DNA of 64,000 nt from Sclerurus mexicanus (GCA_013396755.1 VWZF01002921.1:231577-295576); one strand, 5' to 3'. Shown: positions 11,801 through 26,800, counted from the first letter of the stretch. Numbers and translations are program-made. The notes: a model not told the origin generated them from the sequence alone.

Positions 11801-14800
11801 ATATATAAACAATGTTTAATAATTTCTCACCGCTCTCAAAAAGTTATCTTAAACCATGATTACTATTAAACTGTACTAGTTTGTTCTCCATAGTAGTGTT
11901 TAAGAAGCTATCATTCTTTTTGTCAGAATCTTCTACACCCAATCAGCGGTCGGATTTTGTGCTCTTGTAACTAAATTTTTAGACAAGTCTAAAAATTTTC
12001 TTGACGGTGTCTTGTTTCACTTGGTTACTGCAGACGTATGGACAATTTGTCAGGTTATTGCTGTTGTTTTTAGGTTAAAATTTCCCTCTATATTTCTCTG
12101 GTGTTTAGTGATGGTGCATGCTAGTGTAGACCTTGATACAACAGAGTCTGTAACTACTGAGACCTGTTTAATTACTGAGACTGTTCACAATGAAAGCAGT
12201 CACCTGAAACTGTCTGTTGTAGGATTGCTCCTATCATGAAAACTGTATTAGGAAGCAAAAAACAAAACAAACAAACAAACCAAAAACCACCCAAAAAAAC
12301 TAAAAGAGAATTCAGTAGGATTAAAAAGGACGTTGTTCAGGCAGCTTTTGTAAGGCTAAATTTGTAGCTATTGGAAGCTTGTGTACATCAAATGCATTTT
12401 TTTTTCCATGAGATCAATTGTTTTTTATTTTTCAATTTTGGAAGAGTTAGAAAAATAAAGAGGCAGTTCTGGTGAGTTGCAAAATGCATAGAGGTTGATT
12501 CACATGAGCACAACTCGATAAAAGTTACTCTATAACTGCTCAGTAAAGTTGCTCAGTAAAGGGTACTCTGATGCAGGAGGAATATTATGTTCCCTTGATG
12601 GAAAATAAAAGCCCTATGGCTGTATTTAAAGCACAACAAGAATTACATTAGCAGAATTTTATAATAGAAGGTGTAGTGTTCTATTATCCTTCTGACTGAA
12701 AGGTTTTCAATAGTTCTTCCATCACACATAGAAAAAAATTTGAAGTACTGAAAGTACAGTAACGTGTCAGCACTCTGAAGACAGAGTGGTTTTTCTGCTA
12801 CTTACATTGAATCTTCAAGGTTATCCTTTCCACTGAGATTATACTGAAGTACACAACAGATGTTTTTTCATCAGCTGATCTTAACCAAATGATTTTGGTT
12901 CATTTCTTCAGAAGTACGTGTTTCATATTAGCCATCAGAGGCAGTGTGCTTGCTCTTCTGTCACACTTGCCACATGAATGAAAAACACACCTCCACATGG
13001 ATCTTTCAGATGGGATATGGGGAAGCAGGGTAGAGCTTGAGTTCAAATTTAGGGCAGAGTTGTTCCCTAATTCGTGCAGCAAGTCTCTTATCCACAGTGT
13101 AGATCTCTGCTGCTGTGTATCATGTACTCTTTTTTTTTTTTTTTTNNNNNNNNNNNNNNNNNNNNNNNNNNNNNNNNNNTTTTTTTAAACAGACCTCTGT
13201 GGGAGTCCTGCACTTGGAACATGTACAGAGTAAGCATTATTTATGCTGTGAAGATTAGAGGGGAGAAATTTTCCCCAAATATGATCCTTTACTGCTTTTA
13301 TTGACAGTGCTCTCTGTTCAACTGTGAGTCACAACCATGAGCTTAAATCACACAAAGGAAAGGCTCTGAAGTCCTGTTCTGTGACCTAGACTTTCAGCAA
13401 GAATGCTGGAGGTCAAAAATGAGATACATTTACAGAGCTGTGCATTGAAGCTGTCTGATGTTTGCTCATATTGTGTCTGGCACTACTAAGTTCTATTTAA
13501 TTCCCTTTCACATATACAAAATTCCACACAAAAAAAATTAAAAAAAGATTTCAAAAAACCCCACCAAAACAAACCAAGAGCTAACTGCCTGCTTGTTTTG
13601 TTGATATTGGCAACTGATTGTAGTTTACATTCAAATTTCTGTGTATGAGTATTATGCATATAGACTTTGCTGCTTATACCCATCAGTTCATTTTTAAACA
13701 AGTACATATTGAATGATATGTGGTGCTATCATGTCTGCTAAATAACTGAGGGGGTTTAAAATATCGTATCACTCTTGCTTGTAGTTCCCATTCTTTGCTT
13801 TTTATTACTACAAACTATTATCTGCCTCTGTAATTTCAATAGTGTTTAAAACAAAATCGTACAAAGTCCAGATTTGCATTATGGAATAGAGGTGTCAGCA
13901 TTTAATGTAAACAGAACTGCTGGGGTTTGGCTCTTCTGTACTCTCCCCATCAGAAATAGGCAACAAGAGGAAAGGTATGGGGATAAAGGGTTTGTCCCAC
14001 CTTTTATCTGTTATTTTTGTCTGGGGTTGTTTGCATGTTAAGTGTTACTCCTTTTATTTATTTTGATCTGCAAACTTCAGAAATCTGTTTTGTAGAAATA
14101 ATGAAGGTAATGTGAATGACTTCATTGATGTGCTCTGTTTTCAACAATACCAAGACACTAACATTGTTAAATTGGCTCCTTAAACTCTGTAAGTTAAATT
14201 TGAAATAATTTCCCATTTAACTGTTAATATACTTTCCAGTTCTGCTTCAGTTGGACAGGCCCTTTACACTGACCTCCATGTGCTTCCGATTAAGTGTAAG
14301 AGCATGATTGCCCATAAAGCCCCAGCTCTTCAAAGGAGTATGAGATATATAACATGTAGCAAATGTTTACAGAACTAAACTGTGGATAAATTGGGTATGC
14401 CAGCTTATTTCTGCCATCCTTTTCCATAGTTGTTACACTCATTATTATTTAGTTGTTGTGAATTAAGGGAATGTATATGGTTGCTAGTATTCAAGATTGA
14501 ATTGAATTTTATTTTTAAAATGCAGTTATTACCATATCAGAGAGAAAAATAAAAAACTCAGTATTGAAAAAGAAAGCCAGAATTACATGAAAGAGAGAAA
14601 GAAGCAACATCTTCTGTTATCCAGTTTAATGGCTTATACTTTTTTGGATCAGTGAGACAAAGGTGGTTGAAAAACCTGTCCTCAATCCATCATCCGTTCT
14701 AATTCATTCTCTGTTAAGGGAACTGTGATACCTGGCTGACAATGGCACAGGGGTAGAATTGCTTTAGATGCTGTAAGATTCAGGATTAGAGGTGTGTTTC

Positions 14801-17800
14801 TGTTGCTGCTCTTTACAACTGGTAAAATCTCTTAATGCAATAGCACAAGAAAAGGGAAAAAAAGTCCCAAACTCATGAGAGTTTGAGTTTCTAATTTTAA
14901 GCGTTCATCATTTTGAGCTCAGATGTTGCACAGTGGAAATGTCTCATCAATATGAGGAGAGGGAAGAAGGAAATTCCTTGTTTGGAATTAAGGAATTTGC
15001 TCCTTCCTTATTTTACTAGGGCCTAGTGAGTATGGTTTTCTGTCTATTTCCGTTATTGAACATCTTAGGTATCCAAATGATCAAATGCCTTTCACTTCCT
15101 GTGGAAAGTGAAAAGAGACTGTCTACTGTCTTCTAATCAGAATCATTAAGGCTGGAAAAGACCCCTAAGGTTATTGAGTTCCACCTTTGACTGACACCAC
15201 CATGTCAACTAAACCAGGAGACTAAGTTCTACATCCAGTCCTAATGTAACGCTGCAGGTGATTTCAAAAAAGCCTAGAAAAACTTTTGAGTAAATAGCCT
15301 TTCTCTGGTTTTCCTCAGAACTCATCCTTGCACAACTTTTAGAATTTCTTCTTGATCCTATACATTGTCTTGGGTACTATTAAGTGACCAAATACTACTA
15401 AAGGTATTAAATATTATGATGTAGCCAAATATATGATATTTACTAATCAGCTGGTTTCTTAACAAAGGAGGTAAGTACAATTTTGTATACTGGCATTATA
15501 CTGTTAGAACCTAAATTTCTTCCAATAGCCAATGTTTAATCTTTAAATATGGAAGAAAAAGAAAAATACTACTTCTAATATCATTAGGAATCACTCATTT
15601 GCATGAACATATGCTAAATCTGGCACATAGAGCACTAGTATTTTTTAATAATACTTGCTATTATGTTTTCTTAGACTAGTTTGATTTTATAGAATCACAT
15701 AATACTTGGGGTTGGAAGTTACCTTTAGTCCAACACCCCCTGCAGTGAGCAGAGGCATCTTCATTTAGATCAGCTTTCTCAGAGCCCCATCCAATGTTTC
15801 CAGGGATGGGACATTCATCACCTCTCTGGGCAATGTGTTCCAGTATTTCACCACCTGGATCATAAAAAAATTCTTGCTTCTATCCCATCTAAATTGATCC
15901 CCTTTTAGTTTAAAAACATCACCCCTTGTTCTCTCACAACAGTACCTGGTAAAATCTCTTTCTCATAAGCACCCATTAAGTACTGGAAGGCTGCAGTAAG
16001 GTCNAGAGACATTGACTAGTTTTATGAATATGACCATCCAGCCAATTCATTATATCCTGTGAATAGTCCACCCATCAAATCCATCTCTTTCCAATTTAGA
16101 GAGAAGGATGTGGTTGGGGACCATGCCAAGGGCTTTATACAAGTCTGGATAGAGATCCATAGCTCTATCCTTGTTCACTGACGTAATCACTTTGTTTTAG
16201 AAGGCCACTAGGGTGGTCAGGCCTGACCAACCATGTCAGGCTTGGTGAAGCTGTGCTGACTGTCCTNAGCGGAGTAGAGGGGCAGAATCCCCTCCCTCAT
16301 CCTGCTGGCCACACTGCTTTTGATGCAGTCAAAGAAGTGGTTGGTTTTCTAGCCTGTGAGTGGACATTGTTGCCTCACGTCCAGCAGTTCATTCACCAGT
16401 ACTCCTGATCCTTCTCTGCAGGGCTGCTTTCAAAGGCTTTATCCCCCAGCCTGTATTTGATACCAGAGTCGCCCCAATGCAGGTGCAGCACCTTTCAGTT
16501 GGTCTTGTGGAACCTCATGAGATTCCCATGGGTCTGCTCCTAGGTCCCTGTGGATGGGATCCAGGCATGTCAGCCACACCACTCAGCTTGGTGTTGTCTG
16601 TAAATTTGCTGAGTGTTCATTCAATCCCACTGTCTATGTCTTTAGTGAAGATATTAAACAGTACTGGTCCCTGTATAAACCGCCAAGGGACACTACTCAT
16701 CACTGATCTCCATCCAGACATAGAGACATTGACTAGTTTTATGAATATGACCATCCAGCCAATTCATTATATCCTGTGAATAGTCCACCCATCAAATCCA
16801 TCTCTTTCCAATTTAGAGAGAAGGATGTGGTTGGGGACCATGCCAAGGGCTTTATACAAGTCTGGATAGAGATCCATAGCTCTATCCTTGTTCACTGACG
16901 TAATCACTTTGTTTTAGAAGGCCACTAGGGTGGTCAGGCCTGACCAACCATGTCAGGCTTGGTGAAGCTGTGCTGACTGTCCTGAATCACCTCCCTGCCC
17001 AACATGTGCCCTAGTACAGCTTCCAGGAGGATCTCTTTCATGGTCTTCCCAGGCACAGAGGTGAGGCTAACAGGGCAGTAGTTCCCAGAGTTCTCCTTTC
17101 TACCCTTTTTACGGATGGGTACAATGTTTCCCTTTTTCCAGTCTCCAAGGAACAAGGACTTCACCTCACCACCATGACTTTTCAGATAGCATGGAGTTAA
17201 GCTTGGCAACTCTTACCAGTCAATTCCTTCAGGACTGTGGGAAGTATCTGGTTGGGTCCCATAGACTTATGTAGATTCTGTTTCCTCAGATGGCCGTGAA
17301 CATTATCTTCTCTTACAGTGAGAAGGACTTTGCTCCCCTAGTCCCTGTATTGTGGTCTTGAGAGAAGAGAGACTGCCAGTGAAGACTGAAGCAGAAAAAT
17401 TGTTGAAGACCTCAGCCTTCTCCTCATCCTCTGTTACCAGTTTGCCAGTCATGTTCATTGAGGGGGTACGCTTTCCTTGACCTTCCTTTCCTGCCTGCAG
17501 AAGCCCTTGTTATTCTTTGCGTTCCTTACCAAGGAATGCACAGCTCCAGCTCTTCCTCGGTGCGTGCCTTGGACTGCACCCCTATACTCTTCCCAGGATA
17601 CCAGTTCCTGCTTCCATGTTTGGAATGCACTGCCTGTGCATTTCCTTCTTGCCCTTTAGTTTAACCATCAGGTCTCAACTCAACCATTGCCTTCCTTCCC
17701 TGATTTCTTGCACCTGGGGATCAGGATGTCTTTGCCCTCTATGGAAAGTGTCCTTAAAGATCTGTCATCTCTGTTTGGCTGCCTTGTCCTTGAGGGCAGT

Positions 17801-20800
17801 TTCCCAATGAAGTCTAACTTGAAGAGCTGAAAGTTTTCTTTTCTAAAATTTAGGGTCCTGGCTTCACTCTTTGCCTGAACCATATCTCAGGACTGAGAAC
17901 TCCACCACTGCATTAAATTATGGAAGAGTGTAGAAAATTATCAAAATGGCATTCCTTAGCTTGTTACAATTTTGTATTTCAGTATTTCTTCAATAATTGT
18001 TTAATAGAGCTAAAGCAAATAAACTGAAGTTTGAATTTTATATACACACATTTTTGGGTTTCCTTTGTTACTGACAAATATTGTTTGGAGCAACACTGAA
18101 CTGTTTGACACAAAGCTTTCATATATTTATTTAGAAATATTGCTTCTGCAAGAGACCTATCATGGACAGCCCTGTAGAAACACGGGGAAAATCAATCACT
18201 GATACACTTGGGAAAGAAGCATTCAATTTTGTGTATTCTGGGTTAAGAATTGTTAAGAAGTTGCAGGTGTTGTAAGATCGCCTTAGTTAAATAAGTAGTA
18301 TCTGTAAAAGGTTACTTGAATTCCTGCTGTGATGTTCTGGATCTGTTTTTCTTCTCTCCTTTTTCATTTTTTTCATATATGTTCATATAAACTGTGGTTT
18401 GGTTAGTACGTCTGTTTCATATATTTATGAATATTCCAGAATTACAGTATGCTCCTCAGCTAAACTCCACAGAAGGTTCTAAGAGCTTCCAAATAAAAGT
18501 TCTGCACAACTGTCCTTCATATTCTTTTCTCTCTCACTTTTCGTTATTTCACATCATTCTTATGCATAGAATATAATGGATCTATATGGGTGATTTCACT
18601 TTAGCATGTGCTAAAAGAGTAAGGTTTTCCCACTCTGCCTTAATTCATGGGAGAGTAAAACCATCAGAATTTACTTAGATGGTCAGAATATAGGTGTGCT
18701 GCATGCCGAGAAGGTAATACATTTTACAGATTTTTGAGTTAAAAATACCAAAAGAAACACTGTAATCCATATACATGTTAGTTACTAGGCAGTGGATGTT
18801 GAGATTTGGCCACAGGTAAGTGTATCAGATCATGTAAATGTCTGATGTGAAAATGGCTTGGAGAGCCATTCTCAAAGAGAGGGGTTTTTTTTCTCTCTTT
18901 ATACTAACACTGGAATTAATGATCTAATCTCCCTTCTCTTTGAAAGTTTACTTGTTTATATTTTTCTGTTCCTTAGAGCTCAGTCTCAATCATTCCTTTG
19001 CTTTCTCTTTACATTTCTATTTATGCCCTTTTGAAATCTCTGTTTCTAAACACCTTCATGCACCTCCTAGGTCTTACTATACAGCCTCCATATTTACATT
19101 TTTCTTTAGACAGGAAGAAACACCCCCAGTTTTTATCTGAACTCTGAGCACTGCTGCTGTGTGGAATGCTGCCTGTGCCTGCTCTTACTTTTGACCTCCA
19201 ATTGTGTTTTCTCAAGTTAAAGTACAGCCAGAGCTATGTGTACATTGAAGTGAGCTGACCCTGAATTCTGTATTAAGATTCCAGTGTTGCTTTAACTGGT
19301 TGGGAAGAATCAGAAATCTGAAGCAACAATTTCACTTACATCTTAGAGTAAACTGCTTTAAAAATAACACATAAAACCCAATAATGCAGTAAATGTAATG
19401 CAGGTTTTTCATTACTGGCTTTTTGTATTGTAGACGATCTACATGTTTAGGCTATGCAAAAGATTATTACTGATCACAGCAGAGAAGTGGGTGTAGTGAA
19501 GCACTGCACTGCTTCTGATCTCTTATGAGAATATACTTTATCAAATCAAATGAAATAGAATATGCTGACGTCTTGTGTAGATAGGCAGAATTTAATGACA
19601 ATTTTAGTCGTTCATTTCTTTAAGTCTGCTTTAAGTGTACTTTTTTCTCTTTGCACTGCAGTATTGTGATACATTTTGCAATGAAATAAGCATTTGTAAC
19701 AAGTGGATATTCAGCATGACATCCTGTGTTTGCTTTTTTTGTTAAGTCCAAATTTTTTTCAGTAGTATTCTTCCCTTACTCAATGGGGTTTAACAAAAAA
19801 GCTGCATTCCATTACTTTTCTCATTAAAGTTGTATGTAGTAGTGGTTGTGACTGCAAGTGATATAAATTTGTATCTACACATTCTGCTGTCATCAAGCTC
19901 TATTCCAGTGTTGTCAATTGATTGCAAAAGCAAAGCCTTTGTTTAAAACAATTTAGTAATTACATTTTACTGACCACAAATGGTTCAGATTGACTAGGAG
20001 AGATAAACAACTGCTGACCATCAGTTACAGTTCATTAGAAAGTCAAAGGTAGCAGAAAGAATGCAATGGAAAAAGAAAAAAAAAAAAAGCATGCCTCAAG
20101 AGGAAGAATAGCTGTGTAGACAGTGATGCTGGTGTGTGGGGCTAAAGTTATGGGATTTTTCTGTCCACAGGTGCCTCCTTTCACAGGCGATTGCCCCTGA
20201 GGTCTCTCAGCTGCGCTCAGGGACTGCATGTGGCTTCCTGTGATTCTCTCCAAGTGACCTTGGGTAGCTTGAATGTTTTTAATAGCTACAGTGGGTTTGG
20301 TTTATTAGATCAAATAATTGTGATGGAACTGTGTTAAGAGTAAGCACACTTGAAATTACACGAACCTTTTTTAGGAACTATTGACCCCTTGTGTGATCTG
20401 AGAGCTTTTAATTAGCTCTTGTCTTTAAATTAGTTAAGTCAGAGCTTTTCTGCAGCCTAAGGCAAATCAGGAGATAGGCTTGGGGAAAATGCGGACCTGA
20501 AGACCTTGTCTAATTTAATGGGTCACATATTCCATAATCCTGAGAGAAGCCTGAATTTGGATTTTTGACAAATTAGTAATTCCCCTGCTGAACTGGAAGT
20601 AGGAGGAAGATCAGACTTCTGGACTCACATATACAGGTCAGGTAGTAGTTGCTCATGAGGGCAGAAATCCTTATGAGGAAGATGAAACTGCAGCTGTAAT
20701 TGTGAAGACTGGCAGAGCTCATCACTTGAGATGCCACCTCACCTATTGTCACATCTCGTTTACAGTGACCTTGCCCATTGACATTTGTTAATGCAAGTTT

Positions 20801-23800
20801 GGACTAAGCAAGGTGAGGAAGGATCATTTGAGTGGTTTGGTCAGTAATATAAAGGAGATGATAAATTCTGACTGTTGGTGGCATAGGGAATGACAAGCAA
20901 TAGTGGAGAAACTAATTTGGCAAGCACAAGTTGAATCACAAAGCAGATGTGCTTTAGGGTTTTAATATCATTGCATTAACTAAGAAATTTGCAGAGAAAA
21001 GAAGGTGACATGTCTTCTGAAAAAGAAAGGAGTGACCTGTTTCTGAAGTATGGGTGTACTGTGGAACATTTGAGCATCCAGGACTAAAGCTCAGTTTTAG
21101 TGAAATACTTGGACTGAAGGAATCTGTTAGTTCAATATGGATTTTTATGCTTCTCACTTTCAGGAATAGAAAAGGAAAACCATTAACCTGTAAAGAACAG
21201 TTTTCAACATAAGTGTTCTAGGGAGTGGTCATTAGGCATAAAAACATCAAAGCTATAATGCCTACCAAGAACAAAATATGCAATTCAGCTATTCCTTTGA
21301 AGTCTACAGTTGTTTCTGTTGTATGTATGAACAACTCCCCTTTGAAATCTCTGAGAGTTACAGTGTATATTTAAGGATTGAATGTGGTCTGTACAGCTAG
21401 ATAGTTGCCAAGAGGAGAGATTTCACAACTTCAGGATTCAGGAAATACGATCAAAAGTGCCAGAAAGTTCAAGGATGATGATGTTGGAGAAAGGTTAGAT
21501 CTTGCCAAGAGGAAATTGCTGTGACCTTATTGAACTGGCATGGTGTCTTGCGGGCATATTGCAGAGATTCAGACATGGGAGTAGTTAGAAGAGGGCATGT
21601 TTTGGCATGTAGCTGGGAAAAAAATAAATCACAATATTGTAATAAAAAAAAATCATCAATAAGTTAAAGATTTTCAGTTTAATTGTTCCTTCTTTATTCA
21701 CTTGAAGGTAGCGTTGATGTGACAAAATGAGGGAGGAGAATGTTAGGCACAACTCTTTCTTTGGAGAAAATAGGTTCAGTTTTGTTTTCTCTTAGATTCA
21801 GTGGTATGTTGCTCGGCCGTTGTTACTTGTAACCAAGCAAAGATGTTAAAGAATTAAATAACAAGTAAAAACTTATTCTGAAACACTCATTCAGCATATA
21901 GGTTATCTGCCATTTTTCTGCCTGGAAAACATAATCCATTACTGAAAAACAGATTTACAAAAACTGATAAAAACCCTACTTAGATCATTAAAGAGAACAG
22001 AAATTATTTATGTAAACTTCCATTTGTCTTCATTACCTGTGTTTCTATGTCATCACCTTAACTTGTCAAATAACCCCTTTCCCCCGCTGTATGCTTAATG
22101 GCATTTATCAAAAGCTGAAGAGGCTGTTGAGAAAGGCTTAGATAATGGCGAATGTACCTATGTAAGACTGATGCATTTCCATCTTGTCCAATTAACTTAT
22201 CTGTTTTGTTTCATTGTAATATCTAGGAGAATGAAACAGTCTACAAGCAGCCAAAGTACTTACAACAGATCACAAGGCAATTAGTCTCTTTCATCCTGCC
22301 TCTAAAACTAATGTTATAAGGGATATTATTTTACTCTTCAGAGTAAAGAGTTTCAGTTTTTGTGGTTTATGTGCTTTGTGTGAGAACTAACTTAGGGACA
22401 CATTCTTCTTACTAAGGTGCACTTTTTCCAAATGTCCCCTGTGCCAAGTAATAACTAAAGACTTTTGTTTCATTTTTATATCTTTATGCCAGCAGGTATG
22501 TGTTTCTTTCTGCTAGTGAATTGAGTCAGTATATTCTGGGTATAACTAGGGCCTCAAGTGATTAAAAACTCAAGTCACTCCTCTCAAAAAAGTGATGTGA
22601 AAAACAGATGTAAATCTATCCAATTGCCGGAATCAAGTCATCGTTTGCACTGTGTAAAGCCAATGCAAGTGTCTAAACTTAAGAAATAAAAAGACATCCA
22701 GCTTATAGACAGTGAAATACAAAAGTCATAGACACACAGGAGCAGTTGGGTTGCTTTGGGGTTGTGTCAGGGGAGGTTTAGGTTTGATATTATAAAAGGT
22801 TCTTCCCCCAGAGGGTGGTTGGGCACTGAACAGGCTCCCCAGGGCAGTGGTCACAGCACCAAGACTGACAGAGTTCAAGAAGCATTTGGACATATTCTCA
22901 AGTACAGGGGATGGGGATCATCTTGAGCATAGTCCTGTGCAGGTCTCAGGGTTGGACTTGATTCTTGTGTGTCCCTTCCAGCTCAGCGTATTGTGTGATT
23001 CTGTGCTGGATGACCAAGGGCCAGCTGTGATACTCCTCACACAGAGTAGTGGCCCTGTGACTGCTCCTGTTTGGAGTGGGCATCTTAATTCCCTGTATTG
23101 AGACTTCTGCTGTTGCTGGGCTGGTTGGAGAGTTTCATCATGGGGCAGTGTTCTGACGGCAGTGATGTTGGAAGGCACCCATCTCCACTGCCTTCCTGTG
23201 CACAGGCTTGGTTGGACTGTGTGCAGCCCTCTTCTTCCTCCTCAGCCTTTTCCCCTAAACCTTTCCCAGCTGTATCCTGATGTGACAAACTACTTAAATT
23301 AGCTCCAGATTGCTCTGTTCACTGTGTGCCAGAAAAGTGACAGAAGGCAATTGGAGCAGCCTCCACTCAAGTAAACTCCAAGAAAGAGGGGGTACAGGAT
23401 ATTAGAATGGAAAATGTGGGTTCTAGGAAGAACTCTGAGGCTTTAATGCCTGTGTATTAGATCATTTGTCTCTGCTGGTTGCATGTAATTCTCAGTTTTG
23501 GCAGCTTTGGGTCACTGGAAGTGTTTTTTTGGTTAGGTGGTTTTTTGGGGTGTTTTGTTTTGGGGTGGGTTGTTTTGGTTTTGGTGTTTCCTTTGTTTTT
23601 GGGGTTTTTGTTGGTTTTTTTGTGGTTTGGTTTTTTTGTGTTTTTTGGGGTTTTTTTTCTCTTTTTAAAAGGAAACAAAAAGAATGTTAGGTCAAAGTAG
23701 TAATTTCTTCCCTCCCCCTCAAATGACACTGGAGAAAAGTGAAATAAGGATCCCCTAAGGCTGTCAGCCTCCTTGCAGGCCATGCACACCTCAAAGCCTT

Positions 23801-26800
23801 TGCTGCCTGTGAAGGCAGAGACATCTTTTCTTATTTATGAGTCTGATCATCAGTAAATGTAAAACTAGTTTTCCACCAGCTCCTGTCTTCAGCTGGGATT
23901 GGATCCTCTTTTCTTACCTTACAACTGCAGCCTAAAATACAAAACCAGCAGATCTGAGGTTATGTATTTTCCATACATCTGAAAGTGTGGATGCATTGGT
24001 TTTGGCTGATTACTGCATATACAGAGTGTCTGTTAAGCACTGTAACAGTGGCCTGACTTCCTGCTTTTTTCCTCCAAAAGCTGCTATAAATATGCCTCCT
24101 AATTAGATCCATAATATTGTTTGGATAACGGCACTAGGTTTGTTCTAAGAGAGTCATGCTGCTTCCAGGAGCAGAGGAAGAAACCCAAATGTATTCAAAA
24201 TAAACTTCCGAATGCTTTTACTGAATAAAAACACCTAGGTGCTGCCAGCTATTGCACTTAGAAAATTTAATGTTTGAAATTCAGTGCTTCCCAGCATACT
24301 TGTGGTCACATGTCAGTCCTCTCCAGTCCTTCAGTGTCTGTCTGCCATATGGACATAACTCTTCTGTTTGGTGGGGAGATAGGGGGGATGCAGTTGAAAA
24401 TTAAATGCTCTTCCGAGTTACATTTAGAACAGTTATTTATTTTAAATGCAAAGAGGGAGCATGTAGGAGGGACTCTGTTGCTCCATTTAGCAAAGAGAAA
24501 CCACCTTGGTTCCACTTTCATCTCCATAAAGCCATTTATGTATTAATCAGAAGCAAGAAACTGGAACAGGGGTTATTATTGATCATATTTCCCTTTCAAA
24601 CACTTTGGGTTTGAAATGTATTTCATGCTAGATTACATCTAGTTGATGGCTTTAGAATTTTAGCAGCTTTTAGTTTCATTAAGAGATGCTTAAAAGGTTC
24701 CTTTTTCTCCTTATTTTGAATGTGTTTTAATTGGGTAACATATTGAAATACCCTGCATTACAAAATAAAATGAAGTTGTTTTTTTTCTTCTGGTCTGTAC
24801 TCACTTTAAAAAATATTGTGTGGCTTTAGACAAGGCTTTCAAACAGAGTTTGGCATGGTTTACATATCAGACAGATGTGTGCTAGATCAGCTTACTGCAG
24901 GGGCCCTTGAGGAGAAACTAAAGGGTATGGGAGTTTTCTCTTGCAGCTTCAGAGAAATTCATCAGTCAAAAAAAAAATAGAAGGTAGGAGTTTAAGTACA
25001 AGGGGAAAACAGAAAAAAAGAGCTGAGGCATATGAGTATTGGATTTGAAAAGTTTTGTAGATACAGTAGGAGTATTTGGTAACTGTTTTCAAGGAAAAAA
25101 GGAGACCTAGGTGTTGGTAGCCAGGAACCAGAAATGTTATACTGAATTTTTAAAAGCTCTAGTGGCTGGTTAAATATATCATAAGTACATGATAAATAAT
25201 TAGTGAATTGAGTTGTGATACCTAATTGTATTTATATAATCCTAGATACTTAAGTTTTCTTCTTACTTGGCCCTTGCAGATGTATTACTTCATATGATTT
25301 CTTTGTGCCGTGTTCTGATAAAAAAGTGATTGCATAGTCAAAGACTTTCTTGGCATACAGCTCTTGATTTTTCTCTCTCTTTTTTTTTGACTGATTCTTC
25401 ATCAAATTCTTAATTAAAAGTTGATTGGTTATTTCTTGCTCTGTGGGTATATGAGTTATATACATACAGATGTGTTAAACTTTTGGATAGCTCTTTTTAA
25501 AAAATTAATGTAGGTATCCGAGGATGGTATTTAAATTTATATTCCTCGTTTGCATGCACTATTTTGCATGTTTAATTTTGTGGGTGTGTGATATCAAGCA
25601 GGTTTTGTCTTCTGTCACTTACTGCTAGAATTTATTTATGCAGAATTCTTTCTGCTCTGAGACACACAGTGCAAGACAGTTCAGAAATATTTATCCCATT
25701 GGATTGCTGTGCTGAAAGAGATTTTTTCTCTTAAGACATTATTTTTTCTTGTAGGAAGTATTTTTTAGATTTTAGTATTTTTTGTCATAAAGATTTTCCA
25801 TAGTCTTAAATCACTTTTTGTTTTGCAAATGCCAAAACCGGTTGTTAAACTTGCCATGAAAATTAGGATTATTAGAGCACATATTTAGGATTACGGTTCT
25901 GATACTGTAATCCAGATTGTATAATATAGCACAAACTTAAACGTGCTTATATCATCTTTGCAGAACAGGAGGTTTAAAATAAATAGAAGTTAAGGACAGT
26001 TTATATAAGCCATGCATATGTTTATGAGGTGTTCTCACTGTCTTAACACAATTTGCACACTAAATGTAGTCAGTAAGAGGCATTTTTTTTTTTTTTCTGG
26101 TAAGGAAACTTATGGGTAGCTCCTTATTACTTGTAATAAGAAAATAAAAGGACTGAAAAGAAATGCTGGAGTGAAAACTGCTTAATAACAACACCAAATA
26201 CAGTCCTGGATGAATCCGTGGAGAAATTCCAGGAAGCCCTCTCCGAGGAACTTGTCTAGAACTATTTGCCAGGCACTCAATGGGTCTCTGGGATGTAGCT
26301 CAATTGTGGTTGAAAGAAGAATGCAGCTACCTGAGTGGTCACCTGGGAGACAAAAAAGTATGCTCTGTTACACTTTTCTATAGTATAATTGAAACAAAGC
26401 CTGGTCTGTTCAATGGAAATAGGTAGGTGTGCAAGAAGCACACTGTTTCTTTTGGGGAAAAAAAAGGGCAAAAAATTTTTAATATATTATTTACCATTTT
26501 TAGTTGACACTTAAGCCCTATCTAAGAGTTGACAAAAAAGCAGCAGTGAAGATCTTTAAACAAAGTCCAATTTCTGGCCTATTTGCAGAGAAAATAGTAC
26601 CTTTATTCTAGACTATTAATGTGAGACAACATCACAATCAGCACCTGCTAAGATAGCATGAGCAGGGAGTAGAAGCCACAGGAAAGAAGTTGCTTGGGCC
26701 ATTTGTCCACATGGTGGAGAAGTTAGTATGTTGGCCATACTGTACTTAAGTGGTCTTTGGAAACTCAGTGTTTTTCTCACTACCCAAAAAAGAAAATATA

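Larger units (their letters stand above)
15690..17910 (-). repeat. Long CR1 LINE copy with reverse-transcriptase remnant, inverted
   Basis: The largest LINE copy in the window. Reading leftwards along the minus strand from about 17.9 kb, it passes through part of ORF2 and ends in the 3' UTR and tail at 15690. A minus-strand open stretch at 16934-17209 still reads GDWKKGNIVPI..KKGRKE, NYCPVSLTSVPGK and REVIQDSQHSF, which are conserved reverse-transcriptase blocks of CR1 (RT fingers and palm entry). The element is 5'-truncated and carries stops and frameshifts, so it is not functional. It is interrupted at 16004-16267 by a misplaced duplicate block. The 5' boundary near 17.9 kb is approximate. 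Confidence 0.88.

Noticed and set aside
16360..16779. 139-codon + strand open frame
   Set aside because: Antisense to the long CR1 and partly inside the region affected by the misplaced block.
23521..23658. Telomere-like TTTTGGGG array
   Set aside because: The vertebrate telomere unit is TTAGGG. The units here are irregular, so it is low-complexity sequence.
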